Origin: Arthrinium phaeospermum
Taxonomy: Eukaryota; Ascomycota; Sordariomycetes; Amphisphaeriales; Apiosporaceae
NCBI GenBank assembly: GCA_006503535.1
Contig: QYRS01000002.1
Coordinates: forward strand, 3,286,001 to 3,350,000
Reading direction: 5' to 3'
DNA length: 64,000 nt
The translations under genes were made by a program, and so were the position numbers. The notes beneath the pieces were generated by a model that did no database searches, was not told the origin of the DNA, and worked only from the letters and a program-made list of their open reading frames with translations. Positions 12,611-24,294 of the stretch are shown in pieces. How positions within the stretch are numbered: the first letter of the stretch is position 1; each line of letters starts with the position of its first letter.

Positions 12611-12948
12611 ACGTGGCCGCCTCGGACTCGGATCGGCTCTCAGCTCGCTCACCAACTCAAGCTTTGGGGGAATTGGTGGGAAAGGTACTGCAGCAGCCAA
12701 GGCGAGATGGCGGGGAGTGGATGTGTAGAATAGTGGTTCTGGATCTGGGTCTTAGTTCTGGGTCACTCTGGGTCAGCCCCCCTGCTGGCTGATGGCCTGC
12801 TGGCTTTTTGCCTACTGTCCCGGCGCTGGCTGTACTGCTGGGTGACGGGTCGTACGTTCTCCCCAAAGAAATGACGACGTGCAGCAGCATTGGAACTGCA
12901 TCCCTGTCCTCCAAAGTGCCTTCCGTCCGGGGCAATAGGCACTTACAT

Positions 12949-12978
12949 GCCAACGCCAACGCCAATGCCAATGCCAAT
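12949..12978. repeat. Hexanucleotide repeat GCCAAC/GCCAAT, five units
   Basis: Two GCCAAC units are followed by three GCCAAT units about 430 bp upstream of the desaturase start. Three CCAAT pentamers result, the core of the HAP (CBC) binding site; a regulatory role is inference. Confidence 0.6.
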
Positions 12979-15900
12979 CAATGCAATGCCATTACCGTAC
13001 AGTACATGTAGGTAGGTACCTGCCCCGAGCCCCCTCCTCCTCCTACCTTTGGTACCTTGCTTAGGAGTTCATGATTACAATTGGGTAGTGCCTGTATTCA
13101 CTGTTGCAGCTGGAAGGAGGCAAGGCATGGCAGATTATCAAAGTACTTGCAATTACGGAAGGAGTTACTGCTGACGGGCTGCTTCCCCTGTCGCTTAGAA
13201 GTCTCGAAGTCAAATGTCCATGAACAACCTTACGCAAGCAAATAGGTACATTGATCCCAGTTGCCGAGGCAGTTCGTTCGGAACACTCAAACATTACTTA
13301 CTTATGTAGTGAAGGAGGCAAATACTACTGTAAACGTGGGGAAAGATGGTTCTGCTTTACGCTTTACTGACACCTATTCCTGCCGGTTTCAAAATCCTTT
13401 TTTTTTTTTTTCCTCCTTCGCGGCGGCCGTTTTTTGCCTCCTCGGCTAGTACTTGCGTGCTTGTTGTTGGGGGGCGAGAGCTTTTTTTGTTGGGAAGAAT
13501 TGGTGGGTGCTGATTGGCTGACGAAACCAGGGTCCTTCCCGTTTGGGGGTGGCTGGCTTTTTTTTGCGTGTGTTTTGTTCCAGTGCAGGGCGGGCAGGCG
13601 GGCAGGCGGGCTCCAACGCAAGGTACACCTTCTGCGCTGTACCTTTCCTCCCACTTGAAGAAGACCCGATAAAGACTGCCCGCGTCTGGACGGTTCCATT
13701 GATAACGATTAAATGGCATCCAACATTTCCATCTTTGAATTGCCAAACTCAGCTCTGGAGTTTGTTACGGTTGAGGGGGAAACTACACCATGCCTACGTA
13801 ATATCTTGTAGTAGTACACACTGCTTTGCTGTACACGTACTGGTGTCAAATCGAACCTTAGACATACAAGCGCAGAGAGAGTTCAAGGCAGTTTGGGGCG
13901 GCGGTTGTAAGGCTTACATTGAGGGACGCACCAACCAAGCTGAAACATTTTCTTAAGGCTGACGGCGACGGGCGGGGACTTTCCTGCTCGAACTCTTCCA
14001 ACCCCCAAACTCTGCTTTGCTGCTCACTCGAGCATCGTTCGACAACTCGTGCTATGGTATCGAGATTGCCGCTGGCTAGTATGTATGTAGATGCATCTTA
14101 TCTACTCCGTAAGATCACTCGGTGCACATGCCAGCCTACTATGTATAATCCGTAGTGTGTTTTCTGGTGCCAGGTGCTTATCAGTAGCTGTTGAGGCGAA
14201 ACACTTTTCTGTTTTGATGCAGTCTACTTGTACGGGCGCCGCCGATCTGGGGATGCAAGCCCGCCTCTGGCCCGTCAACCGTCACCGTCTCTGAAGCTCA
14301 ACAGAACACGGCCACCCGGAATGTGCAGAAGAAAGTACATAGCATCCGAGGAAGCCGATCTCTGGGCCCCTTGAACAGCGCGCAGGCGATTGACGAATGA
14401 GCGTCCAGGCAAAAGATAGTCTGCCCCTTACTTGCCGCCCCTCCAAACTTAGCTTCGTCCTTTTTCTAGAAGCCCCCCCAAAGCCCTTCTAGCCTCCATG
14501 ATCGACGGCGCTTATCTTCCCCGGGCCGGGGGGGGGGGCAAAAAGACGGAAACGCCACCCGTGCCGCTGTCAACCGAACCAGCCCATCAGCCCATCGATT
14601 TTGGGATGAAATCGTAACGCCGTCCAGCAAGATTGAACATACTTTCTGAGAGGCTTGTGTCAATCCATCCCGAGCCCCTGACGACTGCTTTCGACTTCCC
14701 GCTAGCAGCCAAAGCGATAGACAGAGCGGGACAAGAAGGCTCTATTTGAATGTATTCAACACACAGGCGTCTCTACAGCCACCTCCCTCACGAACTATGA
14801 GTTTCTTTCCTTGATGGCAATAGCGCTGCTCGGTACAATACTTCCCATGGATAATCGACATGCCAGTTTACTTATCCGGGTAGCATCCATATTCAGTCCT
14901 GGGTCATCCGCTAAAACCCCGCGAGCTATCAGCGTACGACTTGATGGTATCCCATGTTGAATTACTTGTGGCTTGTGTGGCGTTGATACGATAACTAATC
15001 CGTTAATAAATCAGCCAAGTGCTTACAGTAAGCCAGATACCTATTGTTGGAAATCACCGCGGGCATGCTTTGAGCACATAATAGGCTCAGGAGGCTTAGG
15101 AATCTGCCCATCGATTAAGGGGGTATCTACCTGTGGTCGGCCAGGTGCACGAGCTACCCCTATATAATGACCAAAAGTAGACAGCCCTTGATATTGACAG
15201 GACCCAAACATGTCCACGTTTGTTGCTCCTCATCTCGGTCCTTAGAGTCTTGTATTATCGTTCTAGTCAAGGCTTTTTGGCACAGACGTGAGACGTCAGG
15301 GAAACGCAATCGTTTGTAGCTGAAATAAACCTTAGCAGATGACAGGCCAAGCAGCTAGATGAGGCCGGGTTGGCTAGGTTAGACTTCATTTGGTGAAGTA
15401 GACAAGTACTGACCCTGTGCTGCAGTCGCCAACTACCTCTGTTCTTACTTTGCTCGAATTTGCTAGTATAAGAACGATGCCAAAGCCTCAAGCAACGACT
15501 GTGATGTAAAGAGGCCTGACCACGACAATAACACAGAGCCACTTGAGAAAGGTTCACTGGGTCGAGTTGGCTACCGCTAACCGCTGATACCCCTCTGAGA
15601 AATAGGGGGTAATGCCCCCTCTTTGAGGAAGGCTGTTTGTATCTGTTGAATACCAAACCATACCTGTATCTCACCATCAACTCACTTGCAAGATGCACTC
15701 TCGCATTTAACGAGTGCGGCTCGCCGTAGCGTGGTACTTGCCAAGCATAGGAGCTCGTGAAAATCCCCGTCTGTCTGGCTGAATGTCATGTTCCTAGAGC
15801 CTGGGCTCACGACTTCGTTTTTCAGGCGAAGTTATACAAACCGGATACCACGTAAGATCAGGAATGCATATGAGGTTGGAATCTTCATAATATTCGTTAA

Positions 15901-16326
15901 TTATACAAGGGCGTAATATGGGCACAGTAGACTACTATCCTATCCCATACTCTAGACATTCGTCAATCGACGGCAATAGCTAGCGAGCTGACTCGCCCGC
16001 TCGCTTCAGCTCCACGTTGCGCTGATAACAAGTAAGGTAGTCAATCATTCAAGAAGAAGTAGAAAGAAACAGAAATAGAAAAATAGTCGGCAGATAAGCT
16101 GGTCGTTCATTCCGGTCGTAAACTCCGTTGCATGCCATCCATGCCATGTGATTGCTCCTGTTTGCTCCGTGGTAGGCTTGCCGTTCGAAAGTCGAGAAAA
16201 TGCTGCTGCTGAAGCAAGTGCGCTGTCATGTGAAAATCCGCCCAAGACAATTCCCGCGAGAAATTACATCAGTAGATGAATGATTACAAAATAGCCTCCC
16301 TAGATGCTGTATGTTAACACGCCCCT

Positions 16327-19193
16327 TTACGCCTGCGATGTCACGTTCTGTGTTGCCGTGGGGCTTGAAAGACCAAGATCCTCGTCTGAACATATCTTCT
16401 GTCGAAATTCGTCGTCGTGGACAACGTGGCCTGAACCAATACCGGTCAACTCGCTCGGCATGTTAGGCTGTGTTCTGTGTTGGGGAAGAGCATTCCCCCC
16501 TAGCCGGGCTTCTGTTTGCCCGGCTCTGTCGTAGGTATAACTGGGACTCGAGTCCGACTGCGTTTCGGTGTCTTCTCGTGTCTCGTAGTCCGATTCCGTT
16601 GATGTCATCCTGTCATGTGGAAATGGATATTTGCCCTCGTCGGGACCTTTATCCGCGTTCCTTGGAATACCGTGGTTATAGGTCGGGGTTCGCTGGGCCG
16701 TTTCTGGCCCGCGCTCTCTGATATCGGAGACTTGCGACCCTGTCGCTTCTTTCCTGGCTGTAGGCTCACTGGTTTCAGCAGGCTCACGGACGTTGGTTGT
16801 TTTGGCCTGGGAGTTCTGTCCTTCCGGGTCCAGGGTCGATTCCGGCTTATCTGCACCCGAAGAGTTATCTGCAAGGCGTGGCGTCAGAGGATCCTCAGCA
16901 TCGTCCACAACGATCTCCGGCGGGGCAGGCGTCCCTTGCATTAGCACCCGTGATAATCCTTTGCTTCCGTCAGGAGTCGTCTCGTCATCATGACCCCCGC
17001 TCATCGCTCGGAGATCTTCCTCTAACCTGTCTGCAATGGCCAGCCCCTTGGCTGCGTGGACGTCTTTGGGCGTGGGTGCACGCGGCTCGTCCGAAGACGC
17101 GCTTCTTGAAGAGGTCGTGGTATCATTCCCATACCACGTCATATTTCGTCCCATGTAGGGCGGCTCGCGTCCAGAATTGCTGGGGAGCGGGCTGGGAGGA
17201 GATCGACCACGAGGTGGATAGTATGAATCGTCGGAGAGACCGGGCGAGTTGGCATATGGTTGACTACCAGTTCCGGAATAGGACCAGTCATTTCGAGGAG
17301 TCACAGTCCTTATGTGCGGCCGACCGTGCTGGTCGTAGCTATCCACCAAGTATTCTTGTACGGAATAACCATCCTCAACGCGGATCTGGGGACTGTTCAA
17401 GTCGTCGTATTGTGGCAAGTCCGGAAACATGGTCACAAGTGCACTGGCTTGCAAACGCAGCCGCGGATTGTCGCTCAAGCAGTTTTCAACCATGCTTCGG
17501 TACCAGTGCGGGATTTCAATCTCAGGATCCAGGCGGAGAGGTCTTCGGTGTGCTTCGGGCTCGTCTTCCAGCGTCGCAAGTGCCCATAACACCATCCCAA
17601 GCTGATAAAGATCCGACTTCACTCCGATATACATCGAGATCCGTTGGTTGCTGTCAATTAGCGGGGTTGCCTCCGGCGGCTCCCAGCCAACTGGGCAGCC
17701 GCGCCTGTTGATGTCTATGATTTTCGCATTCCAGTCATCGTCAATCACAATGTTCGAGAGGGTGAAATCCCCCTGGACGAACCCGGCTTCATGAATGTCG
17801 GCAAGACCTTGAACAATCTGCCGGGCCCATCGTTCGCGTGTTGCCCAAGGCAGATCTAGGCCGTGCTCTTGTGAGTCGTAGATCAGGTCAATCAGCGCGC
17901 CTTGCCCAGCGTAGTCGATGAGCAGCCCCTTGACATTCTCATCATTATCGTCAACAACTACACCGTAGAATTTGATGACACTCGAAGAGAACGCCAAGGT
18001 GTTGAGAGCATTCACTTCGTACAGAAACTCATCAACCGTATCTGGGCCAGGGATCTCCTTCTTGATTAGAGTTTTCTCACCGACGCGAACCTTGTAGACG
18101 AATCCTGACATATGCGAGTCGAATTCAAGATTGCGTTCTCGGATGCGTCTGCACCGCAAGTGGTGTATCATGCGGACGGTAGGGTAGTGGATAATCTCCT
18201 GTTTTGAGTAGGTGAGCCAGGATTCTGAACGTCCAAGATGAGATAACCTACATTAACATCCTCCACGACATGTACATGCAGCCTACCCTCAGTCGTCTGC
18301 AGTTTAAGATTGGTGACGGTCTCATAGAATTGAATGTCATTGAGACTGTCTCGAATTGCTTCGTATATCTTTGAGCTTTTTTCCCGTTGGAATTTGGTGT
18401 CTAAGAGGTCCTTTTCTAGCGAGTCATCCGGAGCATTCCTATAATCCAAAGAAATCGTGACGCGACGCCATAAAAAGTCATGCTGGCGGTATGTGACGAA
18501 GAACTTTTCTCGTTTTGACTTGTCCCGGAAGTGCATAGAGAGATTCAGTATCCATTTCGACTCCAATTCCTCGTGGATTTGAGCGTCGTATAACGATGTC
18601 GTAGTAGATCGCGCACCAGCGGTGGATGGGTCCCTGGAATGGATCCCGAGCGGCGTCCCAGGGCGGAGAAGCTCCCTGCCCTCTGGATGGTCAATATCAA
18701 CGGACCTCACGCTCGTGGCGTCCAGGAAATGTTTTTCCCCAACCGGACTGTGCGGTACCGACAGCGTCTGCCCGGCTGTTGTTACAGAATACGTATCGTC
18801 AAGGAAGTCCGGCGCACTTGCGCGAGGCAATTGATGCTGATGCCCCGTATGGGACGAACTGCGGGGATGGTTCGCTCTTCGATCGACAGACACGGCTCTC
18901 CGCTCAGCCTGCGTGGGCGCGATTGGTTCAAGCTTGTCTCGTCCTTCCGATTGCTGTCTTTTAAAGGTCTTTGCGCGCGGCAATCCTGGAACAACCTTCC
19001 TCGAGACCCGGCGCATAAGGTCTTTGGTGGGTGAGGCCGGGCGGCTCGCTTTCTCGTCAGCCTCTTGAGCCGCGAGTTCAGGCGAAGGAGGCGCACTGTG
19101 CTTCCACGACATCAACTTCTTGAAGATGCCCGAAAACCTCTTGCTATCGGCCGGCGGGGACTCGTGCAACGGTGTGTCTGCCTGTGTGGCCAT
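16327..19193 (-). CDS. Protein-kinase-like protein with altered catalytic motifs and long disordered flanks
   Basis: Two exons, 19193-18252 and 18198-16327, give 937 residues; the 53-bp intron (18251-18199) joins EDVN to EIIHYPTVR. Residues 1-200 are basic, Ser/Pro-rich and probably disordered. About 205-313 form a conserved-looking unit (ESKWILNLSMHFRDKSKREK onward). About 330-590 form a protein kinase fold: lysine candidates in LIKKEI (about 358-363), VQGDFTLSN (about 455-463) in place of the HRDLxxxN loop, and DIN (about 476-478) in place of DFG. The catalytic Asp and Asn and the metal-binding Asp remain, but HR and the glycine-rich loop are not recognisable. The remaining C-terminus is acidic and low-complexity. 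It could be an active divergent kinase or a pseudokinase; the substrate is unknown. Confidence 0.8.
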
Positions 19194-22100
19194 GTTGGCG
19201 GAGACTCGGTGAAAGCTGAGGTGGTCGACGAGGGGTCATAGGCGTGTCTTGCTCCAGGAAGTTGCTGCTCCGCAGGAGGAAAGGGTGGGACCGGCCTCCT
19301 CGTATACAGCAGACGGGACGCAACAATTATGACAGGCTGGGGGGTCGGGATTGCTCCACGTTGTTGGGGGTCGCTGTCGGACTTGACGTAATGTCGACCA
19401 GTTGAGGGAGGCTTTCGGATATGCGAGGCGCGTATCGCAGCGGCCGGCTGTATTCAGAAGCGTTTCCCAAGGAAGAGGAGCAAAGTGATTTGGCAGAAAA
19501 GAGGATATCCTGGGGCGGAAGAAGGAACAAGCAGGGACAAAGACCCGGAGAAGTCTGACAAGCGCAGGTCTATGCAAGCAACCGATCTCGATAGGGAATC
19601 GGCATTAGAGGTTATGTTGGATCGAAAGTTGGGTCGTCATGAAAGAAGCGCCCGCGAACAGGTAGATGGCAGGCAACCAAGCACCAACTCGAGCAGCACG
19701 CACATACAACAGCGGCAACAACAATGACGACTCGGTGTCCGTCGACAGGTGCGGTGTGGGAGTCAATTGGTGTCGAGTGAGGCGCTCAAGGTGCTATTGG
19801 CGAAGAGTCACGACTATGCGGTCGAGGGTCCGAGGTTGGGGGTTGGTGTTGTGTTGTCATTTGGGCGCCGCGCCGTGATGTGTGATGAGTGTCTCTCGTT
19901 TCGCTGGGCGTAGCTCTAACAAAGTCCAGGTCGGTTAGGGCCGCGAAAAAACGTCCACCATCTCCATCCCACTCCTGAAAATATGCAGGAGGAGATGAAG
20001 CAGTAGTAGCAGCAGCAGCAGCAGAAGCCTATGCAGATGCGGGCAGCGGAGACGTGAGGTAGCAGTACATGGCGGCAGTACCCAGCATCTCCAGTTTCTT
20101 CTCAGTGCTCTACCTCGTGCGCGTGAAGATGCATGCGGTGAACGCAGTCAGCAGCAGCATCCCACTAAGCATAGGCAGGCACAGGCACGGGTCTAGGCCG
20201 TTTGCAGTTAGAATGACGGGCAGCCCATCGGCTTAGCTTGGGCCGGGGTTGCTCTACCAAGTTGGTCGTGCTAAGACCCTTCGGGCCATGGAATGGCTTC
20301 GGCGAGGGGTTCGCGGTTCGTGGTCGACAGGGATTGGACGAGTTGCATTTTTACCACATTGCACATGTTTTTCTAGTATTGGTCTTTATTCTACGCAAGT
20401 AAGTAGTAGGTATGACCATCCGGTACGTGCTGGGCCGAAGACGCGATCTCCAGTAGTGTTCAACATACCCAACCTACATTGAAGGAGGCAGTCGGTTATT
20501 ACAGGCAGTGAGCTATTAAAACCTCCCATTGTACGGATGGTGATATGTGATATGACCGCAACCCTGACTGCAAATACGTCAACGTCGAGTCGAGTAGTGG
20601 AGTGGTTTCCTAGGCCAGTTGTGCCAATTCCACCCTGTGATTGACCGGACTCGCTGATGCGTTGTACAATCCATTGGCGAGGAGGTCATTTCTCGATTTT
20701 CGTTAGGTACTGTAGGTGCGGGCAAAATGCTGGTTGGCGAGAAGACCAGAATTCGAAAATGGGAGGGATGCCATGCCATCTGCGGGTTTGGGCTTCGGTG
20801 CATCATTTTCTCTCCAGTCACATCCCATATTTGATCGTGGACTCCCGCCTCATTCGGCTGGACTGGACATAATTACTTTGTTTGCAACCCAGCTAATCCT
20901 TTTCCCTCCTCCCCCAAGTCGCATTTCGGGGTTAGCTCTTTGCAGCCGTGGCAAGGCAAGGCACTATCACGCTTTCCCTTACGCCCTTCTCCCTTTCTAG
21001 ACGCCTGCAGAGTGACACAGCCGTGAGAATGCGACGGGAAGAACCGTCGGTTACTGTATTCAGTATTTTAAGGCCATCATGCCTGCCTATACGCATGAAA
21101 ACATGCCCACTTGATGCCTATAGGCTTACGGGTGAGTGTCATCTCACCACATACATACTCACCTACTGCATCCGTCCAAAAGTGCAATATTGAAGACGTG
21201 AGAAGCCGTCCTTCTCTCGAGCTCGGCGAACCCGTCCCACATCGGCTGCCCCACCAACCTGGTTATTTTCCCTCGCCGAATCTTGCAGTTCTGGCCCTGA
21301 CGACTTCTGCGAGTGTTTACTATGGTACCGCAAGCAACAGGTAGCACGGAGTGCTGTGTGCACCGTCATCTTACGAGAGACTGGGCCGACTGGGATCTGT
21401 CGGAGAATCTGCCGCTTGGGCGGGGACGAGGTCCATTATGTCTCACCTAACGCTGCCCGGGGAGCAGTACGGGGAAGACGAGACGCTGAAGGGCATTGGG
21501 ATCGATCCGGAGAGTGTTGCTTTTTGGGAACCAGTCATTTTTCTGTGACCTGCCTGTCTGCCCATGCTCATGCTCATTGCTCTCTCACCTGCAGCGTCGT
21601 TGACCGCATCTCTGAGTACAGCGGGTTGTGGATCTCCGGCTAGCCTAGCTTGAAACTAAGAAGCAACACTTTCCTCGAATCCGAACTGACCTGCGTGAAA
21701 GTATTTGCTCGGTCTTGTCGGTGAAGGTCGGTCAGGGTAGAAGCTTCTCACGATGCGCAAAATCTTCTGCCACCAGCAACGATCGCCGACCCCCATCTGC
21801 CCTATGCGTGGGCTAATAAGGGACTTTTGCCAGGCTGCTTACTACACACACAAATCTGACATAGCCAGCGGTCACGATATATATTGTCATCCACGGCGAC
21901 TCTGACCGCCCTGACACAAAGCGACGCCAACACAGACCACCAGATCGATTTGTGCGATTTTCTTCCAATCTGTCTAGAGATAGGATGACGTGTGATGGGG
22001 TTGGGGGTACTGCGCCGAGCCTAGACGCAAGTTAAGCGAGGAACCAGTGGCCCAGCGCATGGCAGACTAGGAGACTAGCATGGCGTGCCGTTTGGTTAGC

Positions 22101-24294
22101 GGCCACTTGCTTGAGCCCCCCTCGTTCAGTATGTCACTCGAGATATCCCGAAACGTTCTGCGGATGGGATATCTTGGACACGTACGTGAAAATCACCAGG
22201 TGAGACCCCAAAAGGAGACCATGCAACAAGACGAGACAGGCGTATGTATAATGCCTGCTCCGGAGCTGAGCCGGAACCAACGGTTGCGGCGTCCGTCGAC
22301 TTGAGCCGCTTTGCTCATCTCCAATCCCAATACCACCTACGTAAGGCAGTCCTGCGACAATGGAAGTTCATGACCAACCGATTACCGTAACCCGGCCGTT
22401 TGTTACATCAATACAGAATTGGCACCCAACGAGAGACAGAAAGGCGTAAAGCTTCCGATCACGCGGTTACCTGATCTGATCTCTCGGCCGTGCTAGTCGA
22501 GAGTAAGGACCAATAGTCCCCCATCCGAACTTTATCAGCCCTATTACCCTATCTCGTCCGTCCCTCGCCTACCAAAGAGGGGAGCGACTTGGGCAGCGAT
22601 ACATATATTTCCTCCCATCCGTGCAGGTTCAGCGCGGCATAGAAAAGCGAGGCTGTGCGTCAGATATTGGTCAATAGTGAATGGCTCCCATGTTTTCCTC
22701 TGCGCCTACCTGCATACTCACCTCACTCTGGCTTTCTCTTTCTGTGTATTGGCGGTACCGATACATCTGCAACCGCCCCCAGGATGTATGTCATGTCGCT
22801 GGAAGAAAAACGGCGGCGGCTCATTCTTTCTTCTTTTTAGCCGTCTCCCGCAGTCTTTACTTTCTCCCGCGCTCACGTGAATGATCTTCAATGTAAGTGC
22901 TGACTTCGAACAACCATGAAAGCTTTGCTACGCGCGTGCTGCTACTGCTGCTGTCTCCTCTCTGGCAAAGTGCCTGCCCCCATAACTAAATACCTATCTG
23001 TGCACCACCACCACCACCCCTCATGCATCATTACAAGGCCCATCCATGGCTGGAGCAGCGGCAGATCATGTATGGAATGGCTATCGAGATCGGGAGCGCG
23101 TGGTGGCCACCACCTGGCCACGGCTTTCTGGACATGGAATCGCTGTCCAGGTTCCATCATCGAGGGGCTGGGGGGAAGAAATGGATCCCAGCATGGGCGC
23201 TCGTTCCCGCTGCCTCTTTCCCTGCCCGCCAATCCGCTTGTCCCCCCACTAAGTTTGCTACCGGCATGTATATTAGCTGGGTACTATTACATGCTACTGT
23301 TAGTATGTGGGAATAGATATATATCCAAATTCAATGCGACGCAATCAACTGCAAATCACTACTGCTACTACTACATACCTGTATGTATTGCTGACTCTCT
23401 CCCCGGCCGGCGCCCACACATTGACGAAAGCGTTGCTTGCAAATCCATACCCAGCGAGCACACTGTACCTATTCGCTCCCCCGGCCGCGGCCGCGAGCCC
23501 CCTCCAGCCCAGCCCAACCGACCAACCACAGGCCACTCGGGGTCCTTCCTGGCGACCCTTGGCCGCTGCCGGGGGGTTAAACAGTGCAGCCATTGAATGT
23601 TGGGCACTCATTATTCCCAATGGACTGGCGTCATGAACATGATGATGAGTTGTACAAATTCGCTAGTCTGCAAACTTTGCACCGTTGGGCACGCACACTT
23701 TCCAACACCCCTCCCCTCGTGACTGACGATGGTTACGTTTTCTTTTCTTATTCAAGGGAGCACGCACCCGACGACCGCTTTCGAGTGAGCGTGGTGGTGG
23801 CCTACCAAGGTTTGACTAGCAGCGGGCAACCAAGTAGTCTGTCTGTCTGACTGACTGACAAAGTCTTCGCCCTGCGAGGCTTACGGCGGCTTGTAGTTAG
23901 TACACCTGTTTCAAGCGCCCATTCCCGCCTGGCCTGACAATAGTGCTTGGTCAATGGCCCGAGCAGCGAAGCAACGTAGTATCAGTAGGCAGCCAATATA
24001 CGACCCCTAAATGCCATAGACCTATGTGTAGGGCACGAATGAAAACCTAGCAACAAAGGAAGAACTTCAAAGAAGATGGACAAGCTTGCAGGGTGTAAAC
24101 AACATGCAATGTCGGTATTACTACACGGGTGATTGGAAGACCATTTTTTCTACAACGTATGTATCGCTGTCCATTAAAAGAATAGAGGAGTTGTTGGGTC
24201 GCCTCGAACCATGTCGTCGACTCGTATAACCCCATGTTGCCCCCGGAACGCCTGGTAATGTGATGCTGTTCTTTATAATACACCGTCTAGCCCG
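19194..24294. other. Large intergenic region, 5.1 kb
   Basis: It lies between the kinase start and the 3' end of Lon. Short tandem repeats include (CAG)5 at 20010, CAC triplets near 23003 and GTCT/GACT units at 23837-23858. The longest frame (22916-23596, +) has an unnatural composition with clustered Cys, His and Tyr runs, and no homologue comes to mind. I see no supported gene, though an intron-rich or non-coding transcript cannot be excluded. Confidence 0.45.
20010..20024. repeat. (CAG)5 microsatellite
   Basis: Five CAG triplets in the non-coding flank upstream of the kinase gene, after two TAG triplets. Confidence 0.8.

Larger units (their letters stand above)
12520..16326. other. Long intergenic region upstream of the desaturase
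   Basis: About 3.8 kb containing the desaturase promoter and the 3' flank of the kinase gene. Low-complexity runs: T14 at 13398-13411 and G11 at 14528-14538. ORFs are short, mostly non-ATG and match nothing recognisable. No tRNA or 5S rRNA gene was seen. Confidence 0.5.

Noticed and set aside
16797..17711. 304-aa + frame
   Set aside because: Antisense to the disordered and kinase parts of the 937-aa protein; no family resemblance.
22916..23596. 226-aa + frame
   Set aside because: Clusters of Cys, His and Tyr runs reflect microsatellites; no conserved pattern or splice logic.
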